The position numbers and the translations under genes were made by a program. Of a stretch of 64,000 bases of DNA, positions 24,709-31,871 are shown piece after piece. Numbering within the stretch: position 1 is the stretch's first letter; each line of letters begins with the position of its first letter. The stretch covers positions 161,285 through 225,284 of the IMG/VR virus record IMGVR_UViG_3300035698_018317. One strand, 5' to 3'. The DNA is from a virus. The notes under the pieces were generated by a model. The model did no database searches. It saw nothing but the letters and a program-made list of their open reading frames with translations, and was not told where the DNA came from.

Positions 24709-25854
24709 TTATTGTATTGTAATGGGCAGTTTTTTTGATTGGTAAAAAGGAATGGGAGGTGTTCTACGGTATTCAAACCTATTCTGTTGGCTTTTTCTTA
24801 CACACATATCAAATAACTCCAAGTCGATATCTTGTAAGACAGCACAATATTTTTTTGTTCCCTTTGGGCATTTATCTAAAGGAAGTGGAGAAACGATACC
24901 ACATGGCTTATGTTGACAAAATCCACTACCAAACATGAAGGTGGGAATTTTATATTTATGAGCGATATATTTAGGAGGAAGAGTGGACATAATACCTACA
25001 GAAGGAATTCTAAATGCTTCTCCAAGATGTACTCCAGCAGAATCAGGAGACACAATAAATTCTGCATTAAACGCTAAAGAGAATACGTCTATTGCTTCTG
25101 TTTTTCCAGAAAGATTTTTTACCCCTTCTATTTCTTCCAGTCTATCTAAACAATTATAACGTCCGTAAACATAAACCTTTACACCATATTGTTTTAATAT
25201 ATGTTTAATTAATTTTATGTTTGTTTTAGGAGGAAGATTTTTGCAATTCCCACTTGAATGCCACTGTAGTAGGACATATTTATCGTTTTTATCTATACCA
25301 AGTCTTTCGTAATAATCTTTATTTGGATATAATATTTCTTCATTTGTGAAAGCCCCAAAATCAGGAAGACCTTCATATTCCATACCCACAGTATTATACA
25401 GACGTTGTATAATACTTTGATTATCTACCCATGACCTATCCGCTCTGTCTTTTTCCGTCCAAAAAAACATAGCAGGTATTTTGTGTGTAAATGTGTCAAA
25501 TTCTTCTTTTGTGATATATGGTTCTCTAAGATTTATACTTGAAGGAAGAAAATTAGAATAGAATTTATTTATAGGAGGAGTAGAACACACATCTAATCTA
25601 CATCTCATTCTACTTTTAATCCTATATATATCTCTTAAATAAGTGATAAGCCAGATTGAATCACCCATGCCAAGAGTGGCATCGCCTTGCATCATATACA
25701 CAGCCGATTCTTCTGGGCTTATACGGTTTCCGCTGTATACTTCGATATCATAATCAGGAGCTACTTCACTAACTGCGTTTTGGGGTAATGAGCGAGGCTT
25801 ACCCCAAGTTACGTATTTTTTTTTGTCTTGTTTTCTTGTCCATGTCCAAAACAT
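24709..25854 (-). CDS. GT9-like (heptosyltransferase-type) glycosyltransferase
   Basis: 381 aa with a GT-B architecture. The C-terminal half has VLLQWHSSGNCKNLPP and the nucleotide-sugar site VSPDSAGVHLGEAFRIPSVGI, typical of ADP-heptose:LPS heptosyltransferases. The N-terminal domain has GDSIWLITYLRDI. A Cys-rich C-terminal segment (CQHKPCG ... CPKGTKKYC) is unusual. Adjacent to two sulfotransferase domains, so a role in a sulfated glycan is plausible. Confidence 0.75.
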   Translation of the reverse strand: MFWTWTRKQDKKKYVTWGKPRSLPQNAVSEVAPDYDIEVYSGNRISPEESAVYMMQGDATLGMGDSIWLITYLRDIYRIKSRMRCRLDVCSTPPINKFYSNFLPSSINLREPYITKEEFDTFTHKIPAMFFWTEKDRADRSWVDNQSIIQRLYNTVGMEYEGLPDFGAFTNEEILYPNKDYYERLGIDKNDKYVLLQWHSSGNCKNLPPKTNIKLIKHILKQYGVKVYVYGRYNCLDRLEEIEGVKNLSGKTEAIDVFSLAFNAEFIVSPDSAGVHLGEAFRIPSVGIMSTLPPKYIAHKYKIPTFMFGSGFCQHKPCGIVSPLPLDKCPKGTKKYCAVLQDIDLELFDMCVRKSQQNRFEYRRTPPIPFYQSKKLPITIQ

Positions 25855-25857
25855 AAA

Positions 25858-26862
25858 TTACTTTGCTTTCTTTTTAGAAGTTTTCTTTTTGGGAGTTTTC
25901 TTTTTATTTTCTAAGACATTATCGCTTATACACTTCTCTTTTGCAACAGATTCCTCTATACTATTAGAAAGTTCATCAATAATTTCGTTCTCAATTTCAT
26001 TTTCATCAGGTCGTGTTGGTGCATCCGCTGTGAAAGAACGTGCAGTAAATGAAATTTCTGGATAGTAAGCTTCGTAATACCATTTATTTCGATTCACAAT
26101 GGAGGTTATAATGCGTGGAGAAAGTTTTCTGAGTTCTGGCTTCTCCAATTTAGATTTGATTTTATGCATGTACTTCATACGATAGAATGAGTCGGCTTCT
26201 GGAATCGTTGTTTGTTCAATGTTATCAAAGTCTATCTTTTGAGTTTTAACTCCTATCCATGTGAACAACTCATCCATAGTTTTTTGCGGGTCGCTTAGGA
26301 AATCTTCATATCTCCAAAAATATATGTTTCGCATTATATCAGGAATATCACCAAGATTATAAATGGCCTTTAATGGACCACCTATAACTCCATTATCATC
26401 AAACATTGCCCCAGCCCTCTTATCTACTATATGCTGTTCACAATGGTCTGGGAAATCTAGAAGAAGTGTTTCTTTATGTCTTTTTTCTATACTAGAAAAT
26501 ACACCTCTTAAATCTCTGAGACATACTATCATTTTAAAATTAGGATAAAGGTGTTGTAATGTGGGAGCACTATGACACCATCCTCTATTTTTATCTATAG
26601 TAATAGGAGTATTTGTATCTGAAGACCATTCTCCCATAAACGCTTTAAGAGACCGCTTTAGACGTTTGTAGACAACTTCAAAATTAGAATCTAATTGGGT
26701 TAAAAGAAAAGGGTCATCACTCCAAATTCTTCTTAGTTGATTAATTAATCCACATAAAGGAGAAGATGGAGTAGATGAAATTTCCGAATGTTTATCCAGT
26801 AAATTGCAAAGTAGTGTTGAGCCGCTTCGTGGAAGGCCCGATAAATATATTATTTCTTTCAT
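25858..26862 (-). CDS. Sulfotransferase with Lys-rich tail
   Basis: 334 aa. PAPS 5'-phosphosulfate loop GLPRSGSTLLCNLLDKH at residues 9-25 and a 3'-phosphate-type motif (CLRDLRGVFSSIEKR). The last 75 residues are low-complexity: acidic, then Lys-rich (KKKTPKKKTSKKKAK), not part of the fold. Its GAGG ribosome-binding site lies inside the arm of the hairpin at 26865-26904. Transfers sulfate from PAPS to an unknown acceptor. Confidence 0.85.
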   Translation of the reverse strand: MKEIIYLSGLPRSGSTLLCNLLDKHSEISSTPSSPLCGLINQLRRIWSDDPFLLTQLDSNFEVVYKRLKRSLKAFMGEWSSDTNTPITIDKNRGWCHSAPTLQHLYPNFKMIVCLRDLRGVFSSIEKRHKETLLLDFPDHCEQHIVDKRAGAMFDDNGVIGGPLKAIYNLGDIPDIMRNIYFWRYEDFLSDPQKTMDELFTWIGVKTQKIDFDNIEQTTIPEADSFYRMKYMHKIKSKLEKPELRKLSPRIITSIVNRNKWYYEAYYPEISFTARSFTADAPTRPDENEIENEIIDELSNSIEESVAKEKCISDNVLENKKKTPKKKTSKKKAK

Positions 26863-26864
26863 AA

Positions 26865-26904
26865 AAAAAACCTCATTGTAATTTAGTTACTAATGAGGTT
26901 TTTT
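26865..26904 (-). terminator. Terminator hairpin that also holds a ribosome-binding site
   Basis: Perfect stem AAAAAACCTCATT / AATGAGGTTTTTT with a 14-nt loop, usable on both strands. On the minus strand it ends the fibre gene at 26921, and its 3' arm contains the GAGG of the sulfotransferase start at 26862. Confidence 0.8.
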
Positions 26905-26920
26905 TATTATCTTTTTATTT

Positions 26921-27922
26921 TTAAGAGACACTCATTACGATTCCATTGACTACTGTGATGGAGGTAACCGCTCCGTTGAAATAACCATACCCACTTGTGC
27001 CAGACGCCGCAAAGAAGGTCGCAGCTACAGTTCCATTGTTAGTAGCATCGACGGTTCCTCCATAGGATTGCATAATCATATTTCCTTGTGCCGCTATACT
27101 TCCAGCAGACGTACCATAAGCCATGAAAACGGTGCCCGCCCCGACATCGCAATTACCGTATTGTGAATAAAAACCGCCAGCAGTAAAATCACTGTTACAT
27201 GAACCATAGGACATAGTCATACTACCATTAGCAGTAAAATCACCGGATGATGAACCTTGGCCCATATAAACCGAGCTTGCATATGCATAACCCGCATACA
27301 TCGAGCCGCAAGTGAACACGTTATTGCATGAACCATCGCTCATATACACAGTGCCAGAGTTACAATATATATTGTTGGTAGCATAGATGTCGGCCCCAGT
27401 TATCGCACCGTAAGCCGAAAAACTGGTCCCCGCTGCGTTAGCGTAAATTGTGCCTTCAGTATACATAATTCCATCAGCACGAACATCTTGGCATTGTAAC
27501 GTACCTAACCCAGCACCAACCCCGTATTCGCCAAGTTGTAAGGAATTAGACGAGTTGTTTACACCTTGACCAATTTGCCAACAGTTAGCTTGAGCAGCAG
27601 TCGCACCATCACCAAAAGCAAAAGAATTAGCCCCCACTGCTGTTGTGTTACCTCCTAGAGCAAAAGAAGCGTTCCCTAATGCTGTAGCTGAGCTTCCTTG
27701 AGCAAAAGACGGTCCCCCTGATGCTGTAGTTGAGCTTCCTTGAGCAAAAGAACTTGGCCCTGATGCTGTAACGCTGCTTCCTTGAGCAAAAGAGCCAATG
27801 ACTCCCGAAGCAGTAACAGCACTTCCTTGAGCGAAGGACTGAGTATCGGCACTGTTTTCACTTGCAATTTTGTCTAACGTAACAAAATCAATATTATTTT
27901 CTACATACGCATTATCAGGCAT
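26921..27922 (-). CDS. YadA-like repeat fibre or adhesin protein
   Basis: 333 aa. Residues about 28-105 are five to six head repeats of the SFAQGSSxTASG type, as in trimeric autotransporter adhesin heads (YadA/Hep_Hag). Residues 140-310 are a second, different Gly/Ser/Tyr/Asn-rich repeat (VYMSDGSCNN, SMTMSYGSCNSDF). There is no signal peptide or membrane anchor, so it is probably a virion fibre rather than a cell adhesin. Flanked by terminators on both sides. Confidence 0.78.
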   Translation of the reverse strand: MPDNAYVENNIDFVTLDKIASENSADTQSFAQGSAVTASGVIGSFAQGSSVTASGPSSFAQGSSTTASGGPSFAQGSSATALGNASFALGGNTTAVGANSFAFGDGATAAQANCWQIGQGVNNSSNSLQLGEYGVGAGLGTLQCQDVRADGIMYTEGTIYANAAGTSFSAYGAITGADIYATNNIYCNSGTVYMSDGSCNNVFTCGSMYAGYAYASSVYMGQGSSSGDFTANGSMTMSYGSCNSDFTAGGFYSQYGNCDVGAGTVFMAYGTSAGSIAAQGNMIMQSYGGTVDATNNGTVAATFFAASGTSGYGYFNGAVTSITVVNGIVMSVS

Positions 27923-28000
27923 ATTTCCCTCACTTATTTATTTAACTAACTACTGAGAGTATGTATGCCGCCAAGAGGAAAATCTTTATAAGAGTATATT

Positions 28001-28038
28001 AGAAAACCTCATGATAATTGCTTATCATGAGGTTTTCT
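28001..28038. terminator. Bidirectional terminator
   Basis: 17-bp perfect stem with arms AGAAAACCTCATGATAA and its complement, loop TTGC. On the minus strand it ends the gene at 28065. Confidence 0.85.
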
Positions 28039-28064
28039 AGTTGTTGTTGTTGTTTTTTTTTTAT

Positions 28065-28352
28065 TTATTCAACTTCTTCCATAGGCAGCACAACTGCTTC
28101 TGTAGCTGTTGCTTCTATGAAAGCAACGGCTCTAAGATATAAAGCCTGCATTTCTGCTGCTGCTGGTGTTCCCAAAGCTGCTATTAGCTCAGGTTTGCCA
28201 TAGGTAGAAACAGTAGTTCTTACCTGTTGCAGATAATTTTGCATATTTCGTACCATCCTATTTGACGCTTTAATGAGACGATTTGCTCCTACAACACCAG
28301 CTTCTTCGGTGCCTATTTCAAAATCTAATAAAACATTTCCTTGGTCTGCCAT
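28065..28352 (-). CDS. Small acidic helical protein
   Basis: 95 aa, Ala-rich and mostly helical (ANRLIKASNRMVRNMQNYL), ending in a short acidic tail. GGAGAG precedes the ATG. It is a single-gene unit with a terminator after it, which fits an abundant structural protein. No family recognised. Confidence 0.65.
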   Translation of the reverse strand: MADQGNVLLDFEIGTEEAGVVGANRLIKASNRMVRNMQNYLQQVRTTVSTYGKPELIAALGTPAAAEMQALYLRAVAFIEATATEAVVLPMEEVE

Positions 28353-28451
28353 AATTTTCTCTCCTATATTATTCGCTTAAAATAATAACTACTTTATATA
28401 TGGATTATCATTATTTTTTTTTAAATCTTCTTTTATTATATGTAAATTGAG

Positions 28452-28480
28452 TTGTATTTAAGAAGATATTGGTGTATATA
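28452..28480 (+). promoter_or_regulatory. Promoter for small RNA
   Basis: TTGTAT (28452-28457), 17-nt spacer, TATATA (28475-28480); predicted start near 28487. Confidence 0.55.
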
Positions 28481-28486
28481 AAGATA

Positions 28487-28634
28487 ACAGTCAAGATGCT
28501 CAGCCGTGTAATAAATAAAGCGTTTTCTTTTAGAAGACCAAAAGAGGCCCAACACGAACGGGCATGGGTGACTGAAAATTAAAACGGGCCTCTTATGCAG
28601 CAGATGAGTTAAATCCTTATCTGCTGCACTTTTT
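28487..28634 (+). ncRNA. Candidate small RNA
   Basis: About 150 nt with its own promoter and a terminator (10-bp stem TGCAGCAGAT / ATCTGCTGCA at 28596-28628, then CTTTTT). Upstream an 8-bp stem AGAGGCCC/GGGCCTCT encloses a 35-nt loop containing AACACGAACGGG. No reading frame is apparent. Antisense overlap with the gene at 28633 is only a few bases. Confidence 0.6.
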
Positions 28635-29631
28635 AAGCTACTTGGGTTTTTTCTGGGTTTCCAAAAAACCCAATATCCCAATAAATAGCATGAAGAATAT
28701 CTAGAAGGGTGAAATCTTTAAAGCAATCAATAAATACTTTAGAGTTTTTAGCGAATTTAATAGAGAATTGATGATTTACAATAATGGGGATATGAACTAA
28801 TTCATTCATAGGTGTCATTGTAACACTGTGTTGTTCTGTGTTGGGTATTTCCGTCGAGGAGACCTCTCCTACACCGAAAAATTTACTTAAGATATAGAAT
28901 TTTTTATTATCAAGTTCTCCCTGTGAACTTACTTGTAGATATTCGATATCAGTAGAAAGTTTTTTAGGTCTTATTTTGGCTGCTTTATGAAAAGCTGAAA
29001 TATCGCAAGATGAATATTTACTCATGAAATCTTTTAGTATTTCATTACTGTTGACAAATCTGAAGATATCTCCCAGAGTGGTGCCTCCAATAATTTTACA
29101 TTTGGACATCAGGCACTTAATCACATCGTCAGATGGAACCATATGGTATTTTTCATCTATAAAACCATTTCTTGTAAGATAGCCACAAGAAAAATCAGAT
29201 TTAGCGTCGGCAAACAAAATATCAATAATTTCAAGGAGGGTCCATCTCATAGAAGCAGGAAGTGGAGTTTTATCTTTGTTTTTTATTTTTATTTCATTTT
29301 TTAATATAAGTGGTTTATCTGTTAGGTCTTTTGAAGTGGAGGAAGCGGGGCTTATATTAAGATTGTCATGTTTTAAAGTTATATTTCTTGAAATAAGAAT
29401 AGGTGGTAAAATAAACAGATGGTGTGGGTAGCAGGCTTCTACAAAACACTTAAGAGAATCATTTTTTGAAATGATTCTCAATAAGTCTTCCCATGTTACC
29501 CCACTGTCAATCGTACAAGATGCACGAAGATAGGGCCACACATCTTCTATTTTTGTTCGTAAAAAGCTATTAGTTCCTTGAATCGGTTTCTTACAACGAA
29601 TATCTGTCTTTGTTATTTCAATGTGATTCAT
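28633..29631 (-). CDS. Hypothetical protein with internal T-L-x-D-I repeats
   Basis: 332 aa. Four diverged copies of a helical motif can be seen: TWEDLLRIISKNDSLKCF, TLLEIIDILFAD, TLGDIFRFVNSNEILKDF and TLLDILHAIYWDIGF. This looks like a repeated ligand- or DNA-binding domain. The ATG overlaps the last bases of the RNase P RNA P1 helix, so the mRNA and RNA come from the same transcript or compete. Function unknown. Confidence 0.7.
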   Translation of the reverse strand: MNHIEITKTDIRCKKPIQGTNSFLRTKIEDVWPYLRASCTIDSGVTWEDLLRIISKNDSLKCFVEACYPHHLFILPPILISRNITLKHDNLNISPASSTSKDLTDKPLILKNEIKIKNKDKTPLPASMRWTLLEIIDILFADAKSDFSCGYLTRNGFIDEKYHMVPSDDVIKCLMSKCKIIGGTTLGDIFRFVNSNEILKDFMSKYSSCDISAFHKAAKIRPKKLSTDIEYLQVSSQGELDNKKFYILSKFFGVGEVSSTEIPNTEQHSVTMTPMNELVHIPIIVNHQFSIKFAKNSKVFIDCFKDFTLLDILHAIYWDIGFFGNPEKTQVA

Positions 29632-29858
29632 AGTATTCCAGTAAGCGGGATTCTGTTTTATGACTGCATTTATCTCACCTTACGGTGGCGGCTCATGCCG
29701 CTGCCACTACCCGACCATTATAGTGCTGCTCACCCACTAGGTCTGTACGTGTTGCATTCTCGGTGGTGCAAATGGACATAAGCCCTCCCACCTTAAGCAG
29801 AAATGTCCTGACTTTCCTCTGTTTTAAAAATCAAAACAGCGCAGTCTCAGAACACTAT
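29630..29858 (-). ncRNA. rnpB: RNase P RNA (phage-encoded)
   Basis: Catalytic RNA of RNase P, which trims tRNA 5' ends. Conserved core elements are visible on the minus strand: GAGGAAAGTC (29810-29819, P4 5' side and J3/4), AGATAAATG, and ACAGAATCCCGCTTA (29642-29656, CR-V and P4 3' side). P1 pairs 29848-29858 with 29630-29640 (11 bp). P3 is a CTGTTTT/AAAACAG hairpin (29819-29839), and P5 pairs GGACAT with ATGTCC. At about 230 nt it is much shorter than bacterial RNAs, so it is a minimal form. It sits between YqeY and an unknown gene. Confidence 0.88.
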
Positions 29859-29861
29859 AAA

Positions 29862-30299
29862 TCACATTCTAATTTCTTTAACAATATCAGTAACTATTTT
29901 GCCATCAGCTTTTTTGCCAGTACTTTTTAGAGCCTTCATAGCAAGTCCTGTTGCTTGACCATCTGAGCGGCAATCTTTTATATCTGTCATATGTGGATAA
30001 AGAAAGTGTATTATTTCTTCTTTTTCCATCATAGCTGGAAGGAAGGTAGTGAGAATTTCATTTTCTCTTTTTATAGCGTCTAGTTTCTCTTGAGCATGAG
30101 TATGTTCGATATTAGCTTCATTTAAAACGATTATTTTCCGAATAATTCTTTGTTCGTCTTCTTCGGAAATCCCATTTTTAGCCCTACTCTGAGCCGCCTG
30201 TATTTCACTGGCTGCATATTTCAGGACATCCCTAGCAAACGTATCTCCCGACTTCATTGCTTGGGTAATTTGTTCTCGTATTGTATTAGATAAACTCAT
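29862..30299 (-). CDS. YqeY/GatB-C-terminal-domain-like protein
   Basis: 145 aa, the full length of bacterial YqeY. Features in order: helical N-terminus (SNTIREQITQAMKSGD), SEIQAAQSR, ISEEDEQRIIRKII, FLPAMMEKEEI and a C-terminal MKALKSTGKKADGKIVTDIV block. YqeY is related to the tRNA-binding tail of the GatB amidotransferase subunit, so tRNA binding is plausible. Its stop lies four bases from the RNase P RNA P1 helix, a telling RNA-related neighbourhood. Confidence 0.85.
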   Translation of the reverse strand: MSLSNTIREQITQAMKSGDTFARDVLKYAASEIQAAQSRAKNGISEEDEQRIIRKIIVLNEANIEHTHAQEKLDAIKRENEILTTFLPAMMEKEEIIHFLYPHMTDIKDCRSDGQATGLAMKALKSTGKKADGKIVTDIVKEIRM

Positions 30300-31015
30300 G
30301 CCTTCTTCCTCGGTCTTTTTGGTTTTTTATGTTTTTTCTTAATGACCTTCTTCAAGGTTTTTCGTCTTGCGGGGTTACTTGGGATTGGTGGCCCTTTTTC
30401 GGGGTCAAAAGAATATCCCATCGAACTCGGTTTCTTTTTCTTAATCTTAACTATAGGTTTGTCCTCACGAACAGTACCCGCTGGATACCACGGCGGTGAT
30501 TCATCAAGCGACATTTCAGTGGAGACATATAAATTTTTTGAGTTTTTTGAGTGTTGTTTTGCGTATGCACTAATGCCAACATTGACACCACTTCCTGCCG
30601 TATCAATACTGCCAACCGAAACGCCGCCATGTGTTTTCAACTCTGATACTTCAGGTTCTTTCTTCTTTTTCTTAGATTCGCTATTTTTGTTGACCCATCC
30701 ATCTTCTGTGAAGTCTAACGTGCCGTTTTTGAAACCTTCAAGCTCTTTTTTGTTTAAATTTCTTCCACAGCAACATGTAGTCAGTTCTTCTTTTGGTAAT
30801 CCACATTGAGTACAAACCGTTTCTATTTCTTTAGAACAAACTCGACAATGTTCTTTACCACAAGAGCATTTAAGAAAATTATGCTCACGATTATTCCTTC
30901 CTAATGGTGATTTATACTTCCATCTACCGGGGGCAGAGTTATAGCTATATTGCGGTTCAACACCTTCACTTACTGCTGGTGCGGCACTTATTCTTCCTGT
31001 TTGTATCTTAGCCAT
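30296..31015 (-). CDS. Zinc-ribbon protein with basic tail
   Basis: 239 aa. Residues about 45-90 hold many Cys in CxC/CxxC pairs (CSCGKEHCRVC, CTQCG, CCCGR), suggesting two zinc sites. A disordered middle precedes a very basic C-terminus (KKKHKKPKRPRKK). Overlaps yqeY by ATGA. Probable nucleic-acid-binding protein; no family assigned. Confidence 0.65.
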   Translation of the reverse strand: MAKIQTGRISAAPAVSEGVEPQYSYNSAPGRWKYKSPLGRNNREHNFLKCSCGKEHCRVCSKEIETVCTQCGLPKEELTTCCCGRNLNKKELEGFKNGTLDFTEDGWVNKNSESKKKKKEPEVSELKTHGGVSVGSIDTAGSGVNVGISAYAKQHSKNSKNLYVSTEMSLDESPPWYPAGTVREDKPIVKIKKKKPSSMGYSFDPEKGPPIPSNPARRKTLKKVIKKKHKKPKRPRKKA

Positions 31016-31070
31016 GTGTGATAGTATACCTGTTTCTAGGGGAAATTTCTTGGGAAAACCTACAGTTTTC

Positions 31071-31541
31071 TCAATTTTTTTTCGAGAGAACTGATTTCAT
31101 TCCAGTTCGATTTTTGAATTCGGATATTTTTTCCCAGAGTTTAGGAATCCCTAAAACTTGAATATAGGTAAATTCCGGCATTCCGCTTCTCTGAGCGATA
31201 AATCCTATTGTGGGGTCCATAACATAAACCTTACCTTTAAGATTCAACTCTACCCACGCATGAAATCTTTTAGATTTGTTATGGGTTATACCAAAAACAA
31301 CATTCGCATTATACCCATTTTGACGTAATAAATAAAGCAAAAGTAGAGAAATGTCTTCACAATCTCCTTTTTTTATTCTCAATGTCTTTTCTGGGGCTTG
31401 CCATTCGTCTTTTTTAAAGTCTTCTTTTTCATATTTAATCTCCGTACATTCTTGGAATATATTCAAGACAGACCTAGGCGGCGTATATAAAAATGTTAAG
31501 AAAAGAGTCGCTAAAAGACTAATTATTATGAATCTCCCCAT
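31071..31541 (-). CDS. Transglutaminase-like cysteine peptidase, exported or membrane-anchored
   Basis: 156 aa. An N-terminal hydrophobic segment (residues 4-19) looks like a signal peptide or anchor. The papain/transglutaminase triad is visible: Cys61 (KKGDCEDISLLLLYLL), His94 (RFHAWVELN) and Asp109 (MDPT), matching bacterial transglutaminase-like (BTLCP) proteins. Substrate unknown; an envelope role is inferred from the signal. Confidence 0.78.
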   Translation of the reverse strand: MGRFIIISLLATLFLTFLYTPPRSVLNIFQECTEIKYEKEDFKKDEWQAPEKTLRIKKGDCEDISLLLLYLLRQNGYNANVVFGITHNKSKRFHAWVELNLKGKVYVMDPTIGFIAQRSGMPEFTYIQVLGIPKLWEKISEFKNRTGMKSVLSKKN

Positions 31542-31553
31542 ACAAATATATAC

Positions 31554-31582
31554 TTGCTATTTTACAGTAAATAATTTATAAT
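31554..31582 (+). promoter_or_regulatory. Sigma70-like promoter giving a leaderless mRNA
   Basis: TTGCTA (31554-31559), 17-nt spacer, TATAAT (31577-31582). The start codon is at 31590, where transcription should begin. Confidence 0.7.
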
Positions 31583-31589
31583 ATACGAC

Positions 31590-31865
31590 ATGGTAGTACA
31601 TTGCAAAAAAAGTAAATATGATGTGTATATTGGTCGGCCTTCAAAGTGGGGCAATCCATTTAATATTGGTGAAGACGGCACAAGAGATGAAGTTTGTGAT
31701 AAGTTTGAGGAATGGTTTCTCAAACAACCAGAATTAGTTGAAGAATGTAAAAAAGAATTACGTGGAAAAACTCTCGGTTGTTGGTGTGCCCCATTGCGAT
31801 GCCATGGAGATTTTCTTTCTAAAATAGCTAATGATGATTCAGAAAATAAACAATTTAGTATATAA
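31590..31865 (+). CDS. DUF4326 family protein
   Basis: 91 aa. The whole protein matches the DUF4326 pattern: VVHCKKSKYDVYIGRPSKWG, GNPF, then LRGKTLGCWCAPLRCHGD. The conserved Cys and His suggest a metal or nucleotide site, but the role is unknown. Common in phages. Six bases before the next gene. Confidence 0.85.
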   Translation: MVVHCKKSKYDVYIGRPSKWGNPFNIGEDGTRDEVCDKFEEWFLKQPELVEECKKELRGKTLGCWCAPLRCHGDFLSKIANDDSENKQFSI

Positions 31866-31871
31866 TAACTT

